NCBI GenBank assembly: GCA_964612145.1
Contig: CAZTBP010000014.1
Span: forward strand, 42,292 to 106,291
DNA length: 64,000 bases
Source: JAGNLV01 sp964612145
Lineage (GTDB): Bacteria; Zixibacteria; MSB-5A5; GN15; FEB-12
Direction of reading: 5' to 3'
Part shown: in pieces, positions 50,563-59,879 of the stretch
Layout of the letters: each line of letters begins with the position of its first letter
Numbering within the stretch: the first letter of the stretch is position 1
Position numbers and translations under genes: made by a program
The notes under the pieces: generated by a model
The model's input: the letters and a program-made list of their open reading frames with translations, nothing else
Databases searched by the model: none
Told to the model about the DNA's origin: nothing

Positions 50563-50708
50563 CGGGGCTATTTCGGGCAGTGCACGGTACGGACAGCCTC
50601 TGCCTCGGTCCGGACGAAAACGGCTACGAATTTCGGGCACTCATCGGGATCTACCACTGCGAGACGGTTACATACGAATTTCGAATGAAGATGCAGTGAT
50701 CGGCACGG

Positions 50709-51824
50709 CTACATCAATCCACCCAGTTTGTACAGGCGGAGATAGACAACCCACATCAGGACCAGCCCGCCGATGACATAAGCCGGGGCCAGCCAGCGTC
50801 GGACGGTCGAGGTAAAGACGACCGCGATCATGACATAGAGCGGGAAAGCCACGACAATATGGCGGTAGTAGCTGGTTGTGGTACCGGCGGTGGGAGTGAA
50901 CAGCAGGACTGCGAACATGAATATCTGCCACGCGACGGGAACCCGTTTGACATAGAAGAGTATGAGCGAGCCGATGACAAACAGGAGCATGAGCGGGATC
51001 GGATGATTCAGCGGCAGGGCGGTGAATGATTCGAACATGGGGATCAGGGGGAAAGCGGTTTCGTGAGCGTAGTAGGGTTTCTGCTGGAAGTGGACATAGA
51101 GGAAGAAGTCATCGAAGACGATGGCATTGTAGAGGAAGTACAGACAGAGAGCGAGGCCTACGGCGGCGCCGGAAGTGAATAGGGCGGCGCGCTGGGATGC
51201 GGAATGGTCGCGCCAGTGCCGCAGGAGGATCCAGAGCAGCGGCAGGGTAATGGTAATGCCGGAGGGATAAGTGATCGCCAGCAGTCCGGCGGGCAGGGCA
51301 CACCACCAGTAGTGTTTTTGCTCGAGTAGAAGAAAGACAGAGGCCGCCAGAAGCAGATACAGGGCGTACGGGAAAGCGGTCAGGAAATAAAATGAGGCCG
51401 GGAAAACCAGCAGGGCGACCGTAGTCATCGCGGCCTCGCTGGCGCCAAATCGCAGTTCGACCAGTTTGTAAAGGACCAGCAGGGCCAGCCAGAAACAGAT
51501 CCAGCTCACAATCAGAATGATCCAGGTCATATCCAGGCCGATAGTGCCAAGGAAAATGTCGGCGAAACCGGCCAGAAGCGGCAGGCCGGGGAACCAGCCG
51601 ACATTGCCGCAGATCAGGGTGGGGTCCTCGGGGCAGGGGAATCTTTCGTAACCGTCGCGGGCGATACTCAGGTAGTGCTGGCCGTCCCATTGTATAAGTG
51701 TACGCCAGAGCGGGTTGTATTCCCGTTCGCCGGAGGAGAGGGCGGTAAGAGCCAGCAGCAGGTAGACCGCCAGCATGCCGGTTGGGACGAGGAAACTTTT
51801 GCTTTTCAAACAGGAGAAATTCAT
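50709..51824 (-). CDS. PIG-V-like (GT76-type) membrane mannosyltransferase
   Basis: 371 residues with about nine hydrophobic segments. Near the N-terminus the first outer loop reads LIQWDGQHYLSIARDGYERF, the WDxxHY...GY motif of the PIG-V/GPI18 family, followed by WFPGLPLLAGF. These GT-C enzymes use dolichyl- or polyprenyl-phosphate mannose. It is on the opposite strand to the rest of the polysaccharide genes, and its start lies 45 bases from the start of the divergent YfhO-like gene, so the two probably share a regulatory region. The specific sugar is inferred from the family only. Confidence 0.8.
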   Translation of the reverse strand: MNFSCLKSKSFLVPTGMLAVYLLLALTALSSGEREYNPLWRTLIQWDGQHYLSIARDGYERFPCPEDPTLICGNVGWFPGLPLLAGFADIFLGTIGLDMTWIILIVSWICFWLALLVLYKLVELRFGASEAAMTTVALLVFPASFYFLTAFPYALYLLLAASVFLLLEQKHYWWCALPAGLLAITYPSGITITLPLLWILLRHWRDHSASQRAALFTSGAAVGLALCLYFLYNAIVFDDFFLYVHFQQKPYYAHETAFPLIPMFESFTALPLNHPIPLMLLFVIGSLILFYVKRVPVAWQIFMFAVLLFTPTAGTTTSYYRHIVVAFPLYVMIAVVFTSTVRRWLAPAYVIGGLVLMWVVYLRLYKLGGLM

Positions 51825-51868
51825 TAAGTTGCCACCACTGTCGAAACCGAGTTAAGTTACCATCGAAG

Positions 51869-53617
51869 ATGCGTTTACGAAAGCCAAATCTTATCGTTGT
51901 TATAAGCAGTGCCGTGTTGGCGCTGTATTACGCGATGCCGCTTCTGTTGAAGCTCCGGTGGTGGGGCGTGCGCGACTGGGATTTGTTCACGGCTATTGCG
52001 GCTATTCCGGTCGGGGAGATTGTGCATTATGGTCAGTTCCCGTTCTGGAATCCATACATGGGCGGCGGGAATATCCTGTTTCATCACCCGGAAGTAGCGG
52101 TCTTGACGCCGTTTTTTCTGTTATACCTGGTGTTTGGCGCGGTGGTTGGTTTGAAACTGCAAGTGTTGATCTGTTACTTCCTCGGGTTCTGGGGTTCGCA
52201 GCGGCTTTTTCGGACATTGGGGATGTCGCGCTGGATCGCAGTGGTGGCGGCGGTGGCGTATTTCGGGTCGGTGCACCTGGCCCTGCATTACGCCGAGGGA
52301 CACATGCCGTTTACACATTATGCATTCCTGCCCTGGTTTGTTCATTTTGTGCTGGAAAGTGTTCGGGAGCGAAGGTACCTGATCGGGGCGGTGGTGTCGC
52401 TGGCGCTGATGATTTTGGGCAACGGGGCGGCGGTGCCGTTTTTGTATACGATGCTGTTCACCGGCCTGTTGCTTTTGGTGAGGGCAATTGACCAACGGAC
52501 GTTGCAGGAAATTAAGCAGTTCGCAACGGCGACGGTACTGGCGCTTTTGGTATCGGCGGTGAAAGTGATCCCGATGATTGTCTATCTGGTGCGGAAAGAT
52601 TGGGAGGGGAATCCGGAGGAATCGATCCCGCTGACGGCGCTGGACAACATCTTTTTTGGATTTTCGCATTCGTTGTTCGTGGAGAATTTCCCGGAGCAGT
52701 TCTGGGCCTGGCACGAGTACGGGGCGTATATTTCGCCGCTGTTGGCGGCTGCCGGCGTATACTTGCTGGTGCGGCGGTTTCGGAAGTACTGGTACTTGCT
52801 GGTGCCGCTGGTGTTTTTCTTTTTGCTGGGAATGGGGAATTTCGCGAGCTGGTCGCCATGGGCGATCTTGACACAGCTCCCCGGGTTTGAGTCATTACGG
52901 GCTACGGGCCGGGCGTTTCATTTTGTAATTCTGTCGTGCGCGGTATTAGGCGGGCTGGGGCTGGATTTGTTATACGGGAAGCTGAGGGAGGCCTGGCACG
53001 AGCGGGGAGCGTTCGGCGTGACGGCATTTGTGGCGTTGGTGATTGTCGGGACGAACCTGATTCTTGTCTGGCCAATTTTGAGCGAGGCCTCGCGTTTTCC
53101 GCCCAAGCATGTGATTCGGTCGCCGGTTTTCCGGCATGTGATCGATACCAAGCCCAAAGCATACGAGAATTTTCTGGCCAATAGGGGAGCGTTGATCACA
53201 CCGTGGCTCTCGGCTTACGAACCGAGTCGAGCGTTGGTGGGACCGGGCGAGCGGGTCGAACAGGAGTTTGTGCTGAGCGGCTCAGCCGAGATCAAGAAGC
53301 GGCTTTATACACCGAACAAAATTACTTACGTGATTGAGGGTGGAAAGACCGGCGGACGGATAGTGATCGGCATGGGATACGAGCGTGGCTGGTATGCCGA
53401 GGACGGACGGGAACTCCGTCCGGAGCGGCGGCTGATTTCCTTTCAGTACACGGGAGGGACCGATACGGTGGTGTTGCGGTATCGGACGCCGAATTTCTAT
53501 CTGTCGCTGGCGGTGTCACTCTTGACGCTGGCGGGACTGGTCGTTTTTCGGGGCAGGCTGTTTGGCGGGGGAGGCACCGGAGCCGGTGACAGAGCCGGTG
53601 ATAGACAGAGCCGGTGA
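51869..53617 (+). CDS. YfhO-like polytopic membrane protein, probable GT-C glycosyltransferase
   Basis: 582 residues from ATG 51869. About twelve helices; the first outer loop contains RDWDLFTAIAAIPVGEIVHYGQFPFWNPYMGGG, given here as key residues RDWD and FPFWNPYMGGG, typical of YfhO/DUF6541-like membrane proteins related to glycosyltransferases. The last 140 residues form a periplasmic beta domain (NKITYVIEGGKTGGRIVIGM; YERGWYA) and a final helix. The extreme C-terminus consists of a short repeat (AGDRAGDRQSR) coded by three copies of GAGCCGGTGA or close variants. It starts divergently from the PIG-V gene. Confidence 0.78.
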   Translation: MRLRKPNLIVVISSAVLALYYAMPLLLKLRWWGVRDWDLFTAIAAIPVGEIVHYGQFPFWNPYMGGGNILFHHPEVAVLTPFFLLYLVFGAVVGLKLQVLICYFLGFWGSQRLFRTLGMSRWIAVVAAVAYFGSVHLALHYAEGHMPFTHYAFLPWFVHFVLESVRERRYLIGAVVSLALMILGNGAAVPFLYTMLFTGLLLLVRAIDQRTLQEIKQFATATVLALLVSAVKVIPMIVYLVRKDWEGNPEESIPLTALDNIFFGFSHSLFVENFPEQFWAWHEYGAYISPLLAAAGVYLLVRRFRKYWYLLVPLVFFFLLGMGNFASWSPWAILTQLPGFESLRATGRAFHFVILSCAVLGGLGLDLLYGKLREAWHERGAFGVTAFVALVIVGTNLILVWPILSEASRFPPKHVIRSPVFRHVIDTKPKAYENFLANRGALITPWLSAYEPSRALVGPGERVEQEFVLSGSAEIKKRLYTPNKITYVIEGGKTGGRIVIGMGYERGWYAEDGRELRPERRLISFQYTGGTDTVVLRYRTPNFYLSLAVSLLTLAGLVVFRGRLFGGGGTGAGDRAGDRQSR

Positions 53618-53623
53618 TAGCAG

Positions 53624-53652
53624 TTGACAATACTGGGCCTGTTGGCTATTCT
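53624..53652 (+). promoter_or_regulatory. Promoter of the polysaccharide export operon
   Basis: Consensus TTGACA (53624-53629), 17-base spacer, TATTCT (53647-53652), seven bases after the preceding gene. Because it overlaps the earliest TTG start of the next frame, translation must begin downstream. Confidence 0.7.
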
Positions 53653-53710
53653 TGCCGGATATGATATGCGGGGCCTGATTCCCGCGAATAAGTTGTTTGG
53701 AGATAAGCAA

Positions 53711-55042
53711 TTGAGAGCACCTGCACGGGTCGTTATTCTGGCGTTCCTGGCGCTGATAGTCAGCGCCGGCGTATCGGCCCAGATCGATACATCGCTTACC
53801 AGCGCCTATCGGTTTTTTGATCGGCCGATCAACCCGGATCAGTATCTGCTGCGTCCGGGGGATCAGTTGCGGGTGACGTTTATCGATGCGCAGGTGGCCT
53901 CGATAATGCTCACGCTTGATCCGGAAGCCAGGGTGGTTCATTCGACAATTGGTCTAATAGACCTTTCCGGCAAGACACTTAGTCAAGCGCGCACTATGCT
54001 GGGCGATGTTCTCGGCCGTCTCTACAATGTCGAGACGATTGATATCGCGGTCGTGGAGCCGCTGAAAGTAGGGATTCGTGTGACCGGAGCCGTTCGGTCG
54101 CCGGGTCTGTATCTCGCTTACACGTCGCAGCGAGTCTCGGAGGTCATCGATTCGGCCGGAGGGGTTTTGCCGAACGGTTCGCATCGCCGGATACAGTTTA
54201 CGGGCGGACCACAGTCAGTGCCGGTCGATCTGGATCGCGCGTTGTATCTTGGCGACGAGGAGGCGAACCCGTCGCTGTATGCCGGATTCACAGTGCGAAT
54301 ACCCGCGAAATCGAATGATCTGGTAAATGTGGTTGGGGAAGTGCAGGAACCCCGGGAGATTGAACTGGCAGGGGATGAGTCTGTTGACGATCTGATTGCA
54401 TTGGCTGGTGGACTGCGCGAATCGGCAGATGTGACTGCCATTACGGTTATTCGGGAAGCGGATCAGCATGCGGCCGGTGAGATTACACCGCAGGCCGGGG
54501 ATATCGTGTTGGTTCCGATGCAGGATACGGCTGAGCGGAATGGATCGGCTATATTATTTGGTGCGGTAGAGAAGCCGGGTCGGTATACGGTTCGCGGCGA
54601 GATGAGTCTGGCCGCGCTGATTGATGCCGCAGGAGGGTTCCGTGCGGACGCGGCGCGCCGGGGCGTGACGGTTTTTCGGAAGGCTACCGCCGATATCGAC
54701 GGCCGGCGTGAAGAGATCCGGTATCCTATTTCATCCTTTTTTGCAGAAGACGGTTCTTTCCTTAAGTTTACACTAAAAGCGGCGGATTCAGTCTTTGTAC
54801 CGGTCGAGGTCGGGTTTGTGCGGGTCACGGGTGAGGTTCGCAACCCGGGGCCGTATCCGTTCGACCCGGGGCGTTCGGCGCAGGATTACATAAATATGGC
54901 CGGCGGGTTCCTGCCGACGGCCAAGCAGGATGTCGTCGAAGTGTTCAGCCGTGTGTCCGGATTAACGGCTACGCAGTCGCCGGGGGCTGATGTTCATGAC
55001 GGTGACGAAATTCGGGTCCTCCGGCGGGAGGATCTGAATTGA
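53711..55042 (+). CDS. Polysaccharide export outer-membrane protein (Wza/SLBB family)
   Basis: About 443 residues from TTG 53711, chosen because GGAGA lies eight bases upstream and it gives a perfect signal peptide (MRAPARVVILAFLALIVSAG, cut after VSAQ); ATG 53666 is an alternative. The Poly_export domain starts at about residue 40 (YLLRPGDQLRVTF). Four SLBB-like beta-grasp domains follow: VTGAVRSPGLYLAYTSQRVS, VVGEVQEPREIELAGDESVD, LFGAVEKPGRYTVRGEMSLA and VTGEVRNPGPYPFDPGRSAQ. No lipobox Cys is seen, unlike classical Wza. It forms or gates the outer-membrane exit for polysaccharide. The stop overlaps the Wzz-like start. Confidence 0.9.
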   Translation: MRAPARVVILAFLALIVSAGVSAQIDTSLTSAYRFFDRPINPDQYLLRPGDQLRVTFIDAQVASIMLTLDPEARVVHSTIGLIDLSGKTLSQARTMLGDVLGRLYNVETIDIAVVEPLKVGIRVTGAVRSPGLYLAYTSQRVSEVIDSAGGVLPNGSHRRIQFTGGPQSVPVDLDRALYLGDEEANPSLYAGFTVRIPAKSNDLVNVVGEVQEPREIELAGDESVDDLIALAGGLRESADVTAITVIREADQHAAGEITPQAGDIVLVPMQDTAERNGSAILFGAVEKPGRYTVRGEMSLAALIDAAGGFRADAARRGVTVFRKATADIDGRREEIRYPISSFFAEDGSFLKFTLKAADSVFVPVEVGFVRVTGEVRNPGPYPFDPGRSAQDYINMAGGFLPTAKQDVVEVFSRVSGLTATQSPGADVHDGDEIRVLRREDLN

Positions 55043-56247
55043 CCGAGCGCGAATCTACAAATAATTTCTGGCTCTTCCTTGAGCTTCTGGCGCGCCGTCG
55101 CACGTTGATAGTGGCGTTCGTACTGCTGGCAACGGTGATGTCGGTCGTAGTCACGCTGGTGCTGCCGAAATGGTATGAAGCGCGGGCGCTTCTCCTGCCG
55201 CCAAAAGATGTCACATTGCCGTCGCCGGGAGCCGGGCGGCTGGCGGAAGTTGTGTCAGTGACGCGCGGATTGAATCTTCCGGTGATGGTGACACCATCGG
55301 ATGTGTATGCCCGGATGCTTAAAAGTCGGACGATTGCGGATGAAATTATCGATCGGTTTGATTTGCGAACGCTGTACGAACAGGACAATTTTGTCGAGAC
55401 GTATGATCTGTTGATGGAGCGATCCAGCTTTCAGGTAACGGAGGAGGGGTTGCTTGAGGTTGCCGTGGAGGACAAAGATCCCGAGCGGGCAGCGGCGATG
55501 GCAAATGCGTTCGTGCAGGTGCTCGACAGTATCAACCGTGAGATCGTGACCGAACGGGTGCGCCAGAACCGCCAGTTCGTGCAGGAACGACTGGATCAGG
55601 CGCAGGCGGAGTTGGATTCAGCCCGGGCGACGTTTCGCGAATTCCAGATGCAGCACAAGACTATCGACTTCGATGAGCAGACTCGCCTGGCGATTGACCA
55701 GGCAGCGCAGTTGAAATCTGATTTGGCGGCACTGGAGATAGATATCAAGATGCTTGAGCAGACGCTCGGCACCGAGAACCGTCAGCTTCGGCAGCTCAAG
55801 CAGAAGCGTGAGTTGATTCGTGAACAGTTGCGGCAGTTGGAGTCGGAGAACCCGGATAATTCCTACTTTTCACTGCCGGTCTCGGAAATTCCGACCCTTC
55901 GCGGGCAGTATGAGATGTTATACAGCCGCGTAAAGGTTTCGGAGTCGATCCATCGGATGCTCCTCGAACAACTTGAAGAGGTCAAGTACCAGGAGCAGGA
56001 GAAGACGCCGACTATTTCGGTGCTGGACCGGGCGAAGCCGCCGGAGGTAAAGAGCCGGCCGCGGCGTCGATTGATTGTGATTTCTACATTTGTCCTGTCA
56101 ATTATCGTGGCGATTTTGCTGGCAGCGGTTGTCGACTACGTGTCGCGGATGCGGACAACCAGCCCGGAGAATTACCGTCGAGTGCGCATGTTCCTGGCAG
56201 CGTGGTTCGGCTGGTTGCCGGGTGTAAAGATTGGCCGTGAGGAATAA
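55039..56247 (+). CDS. Chain-length determinant (Wzz)-family protein
   Basis: 402 residues from TTG 55039, overlapping the previous stop (TTGA). A membrane helix at about 24-42 and one at about 352-375 enclose a periplasmic domain with long coiled-coil helices (about 165-295; RQNRQFVQERLDQAQAELDS, LKQKRELIREQLRQLE). The Wzz signature regions are at the N-terminus (PKWYEARALLLPP) and before the second helix (ISVLDRAKPPEVKSRPRRRL, the Pro-rich motif). It lacks the BY-kinase domain, so it is like Wzz or the membrane half of a polysaccharide co-polymerase, and is expected to set chain length with the Wza-like partner. Confidence 0.9.
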   Translation: MTERESTNNFWLFLELLARRRTLIVAFVLLATVMSVVVTLVLPKWYEARALLLPPKDVTLPSPGAGRLAEVVSVTRGLNLPVMVTPSDVYARMLKSRTIADEIIDRFDLRTLYEQDNFVETYDLLMERSSFQVTEEGLLEVAVEDKDPERAAAMANAFVQVLDSINREIVTERVRQNRQFVQERLDQAQAELDSARATFREFQMQHKTIDFDEQTRLAIDQAAQLKSDLAALEIDIKMLEQTLGTENRQLRQLKQKRELIREQLRQLESENPDNSYFSLPVSEIPTLRGQYEMLYSRVKVSESIHRMLLEQLEEVKYQEQEKTPTISVLDRAKPPEVKSRPRRRLIVISTFVLSIIVAILLAAVVDYVSRMRTTSPENYRRVRMFLAAWFGWLPGVKIGREE

Positions 56248-56313
56248 TCCTGATCAATGAATAACCGTCGCCGATTCGGCGGCGGATGCGGATATTTCGG
56301 AGGAGCGAAAAAC

Positions 56314-57075
56314 ATGTCAAGCTCGGTTATAAGCAACAGTGCGAAGATAGATCCCTCGGTGAAGCTGGGTGAGTACTGTGTGATCGGCGACGGTGTCACG
56401 ATTGGCCCGGGATGCGTGATCGGGCATCATGTGGTGATGCACGACGGAACGACGGTTGGTGGCAACGTTCGGGTCGATGACAACACGGTCCTGGGAAAGC
56501 GCCCGATGCGGGCGGCTAACTCGGCCGTAACCAGGGATGACGAATTGCCGCCGTGTAAAATCGGCGAGGGGGGTATTATAGGCACCGGAGTCGTGGTGTA
56601 TCGCGGGGCGGAAGTGGGAGAAAAGGTGTTGATTGCCGATCTGTCAACCGTGCGTGAGAACGTGTCGATCGGCAAGAAGACTATCGTCGGGCGCGGGGTG
56701 GCGATTGAGAACTTCTGCAAGATCGGTAAATTCGTGAAACTGGAAACAAATGTGTACATAACGGCCTACTCGGAACTCGAGGATCGGGTGTTTGTGGCGC
56801 CGGGTGCCAAGACCTCGAACGATAATTTCATCGGGCGGACCGAGGAACGATTCAAGCATTTCAAGGGAGTCGTAATTCGCAAGGGGGGACGGGTGGGTGT
56901 TAACGCAACGATCCTTCCCGGCAAAGAAATCGGCGCCGATGCGCTCGTGGCGGCCGGGGCGCTGGTGACCTCGGATGTGCCGGCGGGCAAGATCGTGGTT
57001 GGCGTTCCGGCCAAGGTCTTCCGTGATGTACCCGAGGAGCAGCTCCTGAAAAACCAGGGCTGGAAAGACGACTGA
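56314..57075 (+). CDS. Hexapeptide-repeat acyltransferase (left-handed beta-helix)
   Basis: 253 residues from ATG 56314; GGAGGAG precedes it. The first two thirds consist of hexapeptide coils (SAKIDPSVKLGEYCVIGDGV; TIGPGCVIG; GVVVYRGAEVGEKVLIADLS; GRGVAIENFCKIG), with a possible catalytic His in GHHVVMHDG. A C-terminal part (VIRKGGRVGVNATILPGKEI; AAGALVTSDVPAGKIVVGVP) is typical of sugar N-acetyltransferases such as WbpD, WlbB and QdtC. The next gene is a sugar aminotransferase, so the likely step is acetylation of the amino group that enzyme installs on a nucleotide sugar. Confidence 0.87.
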   Translation: MSSSVISNSAKIDPSVKLGEYCVIGDGVTIGPGCVIGHHVVMHDGTTVGGNVRVDDNTVLGKRPMRAANSAVTRDDELPPCKIGEGGIIGTGVVVYRGAEVGEKVLIADLSTVRENVSIGKKTIVGRGVAIENFCKIGKFVKLETNVYITAYSELEDRVFVAPGAKTSNDNFIGRTEERFKHFKGVVIRKGGRVGVNATILPGKEIGADALVAAGALVTSDVPAGKIVVGVPAKVFRDVPEEQLLKNQGWKDD

Positions 57076-57085
57076 GGAGAAAACG

Positions 57086-58192
57086 ATGGCGGTACCGCTG
57101 CTTGATGTGAACAGACAATACGCTGCGCTGAAAAAAGAGATGGACGAGGCTGTGCTGGGAGTTCTTGAACACGGCAAGTTCATCCTCGGCCCGGAAGTTG
57201 AGGAACTGGAGACGAAGATAGCGAGACTCAGCGGGGTGAGTTACGGGATCGGTGTGGCTTCCGGCACCGATGCTTTGTTGGTGGCGCTTCGGGCCGCCGG
57301 GGTAAAACGTGGTGACGAGGTTATCACGACCGACTTTTCGTTTTTTGCCACCGCCGGAACGGTGGTGCGTTTGGGCGCACGACCGGTGCTGGTGGATATT
57401 GAGCCGGACACGTACAATATTGATCCGAACCTGATCGAGTCCGCGATTACCGAGAAAACAAAGGCTATCATGCCGGTGCATCTGTTCGGGCAGGTGGCCG
57501 ACATGGATCCGATCATGGAAATAGCCCAGCGGCATAACATTGCGGTCGTTGAAGACGCGGCGCAGGCGATCGGAGCGGAGTACAAGCAGCGTAAATCGGG
57601 ATCGTTTGGTGAGTTCGGGTGCTTCTCGTTCTACCCGTCGAAGAATCTTGGTGCGATTGGCGACGGGGGGATCGTGACGACAAATGACGCCGAGCGAAGC
57701 GACCTTGCCCGGATCCTTCGAGTCCATGGCGCAAAACCGAAGTACTATCACAGGCTCGTTGGCTACAACTCGCGGCTGGCAACGATCCAAGCGGCGGCAT
57801 TGCTGGTGAAACTGCCGCATCTGAAAGCGTGGTCGGATAAACGGATCGCGCACGCAGCAATTTATAATGAGGCCCTGTCCGGTATCGATGCGATTCGCAC
57901 ACCGGTTGTAAAAGACTACGCGACCTATCATATTTTCAATCAATATACAATTGCAGTTCCGAATCGTGACGAGGTGATGGCGAAACTGAAAGAAGCCGGA
58001 ATCGGGTGTGAGATATACTATCCGGTGCCGTTTCACTTACAGGAGTGTTTCAGGGACCTCGGGTATGATTCCGAGGAGTTCCCGGTTTCACGTAAAGCGG
58101 CCGAAGAGGTGCTCTCTATTCCGATATATCCGGAGATGACCGAGGCCGAGCAGCAGGAAGTCATTGACACCCTGAAGAAGATCGTCGCGTAA
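57086..58192 (+). CDS. DegT/DnrJ/EryC1/StrS-family sugar aminotransferase
   Basis: 368 residues; GAGGAG precedes ATG 57086, ten bases after the acyltransferase. PLP-dependent fold: GVASGTDALLVAL (phosphate-binding), VEDAAQAIGAEYKQ (Asp to the pyridine N), and the Schiff-base Lys at about residue 186 in CFSFYPSKNLGAIGDGG. These enzymes put an amino group on a nucleotide-linked keto sugar. With the adjacent acyltransferase the pair resembles WbpE-WbpD or FdtB/QdtB-type modules for 3-acetamido sugars in surface polysaccharides. The keto-sugar-forming oxidoreductase is not in the window. Confidence 0.92.
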   Translation: MAVPLLDVNRQYAALKKEMDEAVLGVLEHGKFILGPEVEELETKIARLSGVSYGIGVASGTDALLVALRAAGVKRGDEVITTDFSFFATAGTVVRLGARPVLVDIEPDTYNIDPNLIESAITEKTKAIMPVHLFGQVADMDPIMEIAQRHNIAVVEDAAQAIGAEYKQRKSGSFGEFGCFSFYPSKNLGAIGDGGIVTTNDAERSDLARILRVHGAKPKYYHRLVGYNSRLATIQAAALLVKLPHLKAWSDKRIAHAAIYNEALSGIDAIRTPVVKDYATYHIFNQYTIAVPNRDEVMAKLKEAGIGCEIYYPVPFHLQECFRDLGYDSEEFPVSRKAAEEVLSIPIYPEMTEAEQQEVIDTLKKIVA

Positions 58193-58304
58193 GGTCCGGT
58201 GGCTTCAAGCCGGTAACTGCAGGGAGTGGTATGTCACGTTCCCCTGATCATTGTGCCCGAATTCAATCGAGCGGTAAGCTCGGTCGCGGAAAGGAGCCGG
58301 TGTG

Positions 58305-59879
58305 ATGAGCGGCGGGAGTGTCGTGCGTTCGGTGACAGGAGTCGCCGGGGTGTTGCTGGTGTCGCGGCTGCTGGGGTTTTTTCGGGAGGTCGTGATCGCC
58401 GATCGGTTCGGGACCAGTGCCGAGTATGACCTGTACCTGGTTGCTATCATGTTCTGTGCGTTGGCGTACGGGATCTTTAACTACGCGGGGTACTACCTTT
58501 TTGTTCCCTATATCAGTCGGAAGACAGCCCTGGCCGAACAGGAAGGCTCCCCTCGGAATCGGGATTTCTGGCCGCTGCTGAACACGGGGATTGTGGCGGC
58601 AGTAGTAATTTTAGCCGGTATTGTGTTGTTGTCGCCGTATGTGCTGCGGTTCTGGGCGGAGAACCATGTTGCCGATGATTTCGCCCTGATGGTTTTTTAC
58701 AGCCGGGTGACGGCAGTGGCAGTGCTGCTGGGAGTGGGGGAGTCATTTTCGCGCGCCTACCTTAATGTCAAAAAGATTTATACCTATCCGGCGGCGGGAT
58801 TCATCATCTACAATCTTTTTGCGATTGGCGCGATCCTGCTCTTTTCGGATGAGTTTGGAGTGGGGGCGGTGGCGCTGGGCTGGATCGGCGGACTGCTGGT
58901 GCAGAATATTTACCTCGGGCTGCGGGTTATGGGAATTGAGCCGTTTGGGCGGTTCCACCTTCGGATGATTACACCGGAGACAAAGTATCTGATTACGACT
59001 GCAGGAGTGCTGATTGTAATCGAGGCGATCAACCGCTCGTATTTCCTGATCGACCGCAAGTTCGCGCTGGATTTCGGAGCGGGGATTGTGTCAGCGCTGA
59101 ATTACAGTCAGGTGCTGGTACAGCTGCCGGATTCGATTATCGGCTTCGGGATCGGGGCGGTCGTGTTCCCGATGTTTGCGATGCGGTCCGATGCCGAGAA
59201 CCGCGAGAGATTCGCGACGCTGTATCGGCGGACTATCACGGCAGCATTAATGCTGGCGGTGCCGATCGCGGGGGTGCTCTTTGTCAACGCCCATGAGATT
59301 ATCTATCTCGTATTCCAACGCGGCGCATTTGATCCGGAGTCGACGCAGGTCACGACGACAGTTATTCGGCCGTTTCTGCCGTCGGTGGTTGCACTGTTTG
59401 TGGTTTCAACGTCGATCCGGGCGTGTTATTCGGGCGGCTGGGTGCGGTCGGTCTTTTGGGGAGCAGTGTTTGTATTTGCGGTAAAGGCGCTTGGGACATG
59501 GGTGCTGGCCGATCTCTACGGTTATGGTGGGATTTCTGCCGCGACCTCACTGGCGCATATAGGGTTCGCCGGAATTTTGATGATGACGGTTCTTCGAAGG
59601 GCGAGTATCCCCGGTGCGGCCGGGTTCCTGTTGACGCTGCTTCGGGTGCTGCTGGCCGGAATTGCCGCGGCGGTTGTGGTAGGGTACCTTCGCACAGTCG
59701 CGCCTGACTGGTGGCTGGAGCATTCGCGGAATCTGGCGATTATACGGCTGGCTATTTCGGGTATGGTGATTGGGGCACTGTATGTTATATTCGGCGTCAT
59801 GATCGGACTTCGAAAAGAGTTCCTGTCGTTGATAAGATGGCGCCAGAAGCGGGCCGAGCAGCCCAAGGGGGAGGTGTAA
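58305..59879 (+). CDS. MurJ/Wzx-like polysaccharide lipid flippase
   Basis: 524 residues from ATG 58305 (a GTG directly precedes it); AAAGGAG is eight bases upstream. About fourteen hydrophobic segments. The N-terminus VAGVLLVSRLLGFFREVVIA matches MurJ/MviN-type MOP-superfamily exporters, and FALDFGAGIVSALNYSQVLV with QLPDSIIGFGIGAVVFPMF is the typical seventh-helix region. It probably flips undecaprenyl-linked glycans, either lipid II (MurJ) or, given the neighbours, the repeat unit of the local polysaccharide. The genes before and after are in the same direction with short gaps. Confidence 0.88.
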   Translation: MSGGSVVRSVTGVAGVLLVSRLLGFFREVVIADRFGTSAEYDLYLVAIMFCALAYGIFNYAGYYLFVPYISRKTALAEQEGSPRNRDFWPLLNTGIVAAVVILAGIVLLSPYVLRFWAENHVADDFALMVFYSRVTAVAVLLGVGESFSRAYLNVKKIYTYPAAGFIIYNLFAIGAILLFSDEFGVGAVALGWIGGLLVQNIYLGLRVMGIEPFGRFHLRMITPETKYLITTAGVLIVIEAINRSYFLIDRKFALDFGAGIVSALNYSQVLVQLPDSIIGFGIGAVVFPMFAMRSDAENRERFATLYRRTITAALMLAVPIAGVLFVNAHEIIYLVFQRGAFDPESTQVTTTVIRPFLPSVVALFVVSTSIRACYSGGWVRSVFWGAVFVFAVKALGTWVLADLYGYGGISAATSLAHIGFAGILMMTVLRRASIPGAAGFLLTLLRVLLAGIAAAVVVGYLRTVAPDWWLEHSRNLAIIRLAISGMVIGALYVIFGVMIGLRKEFLSLIRWRQKRAEQPKGEV

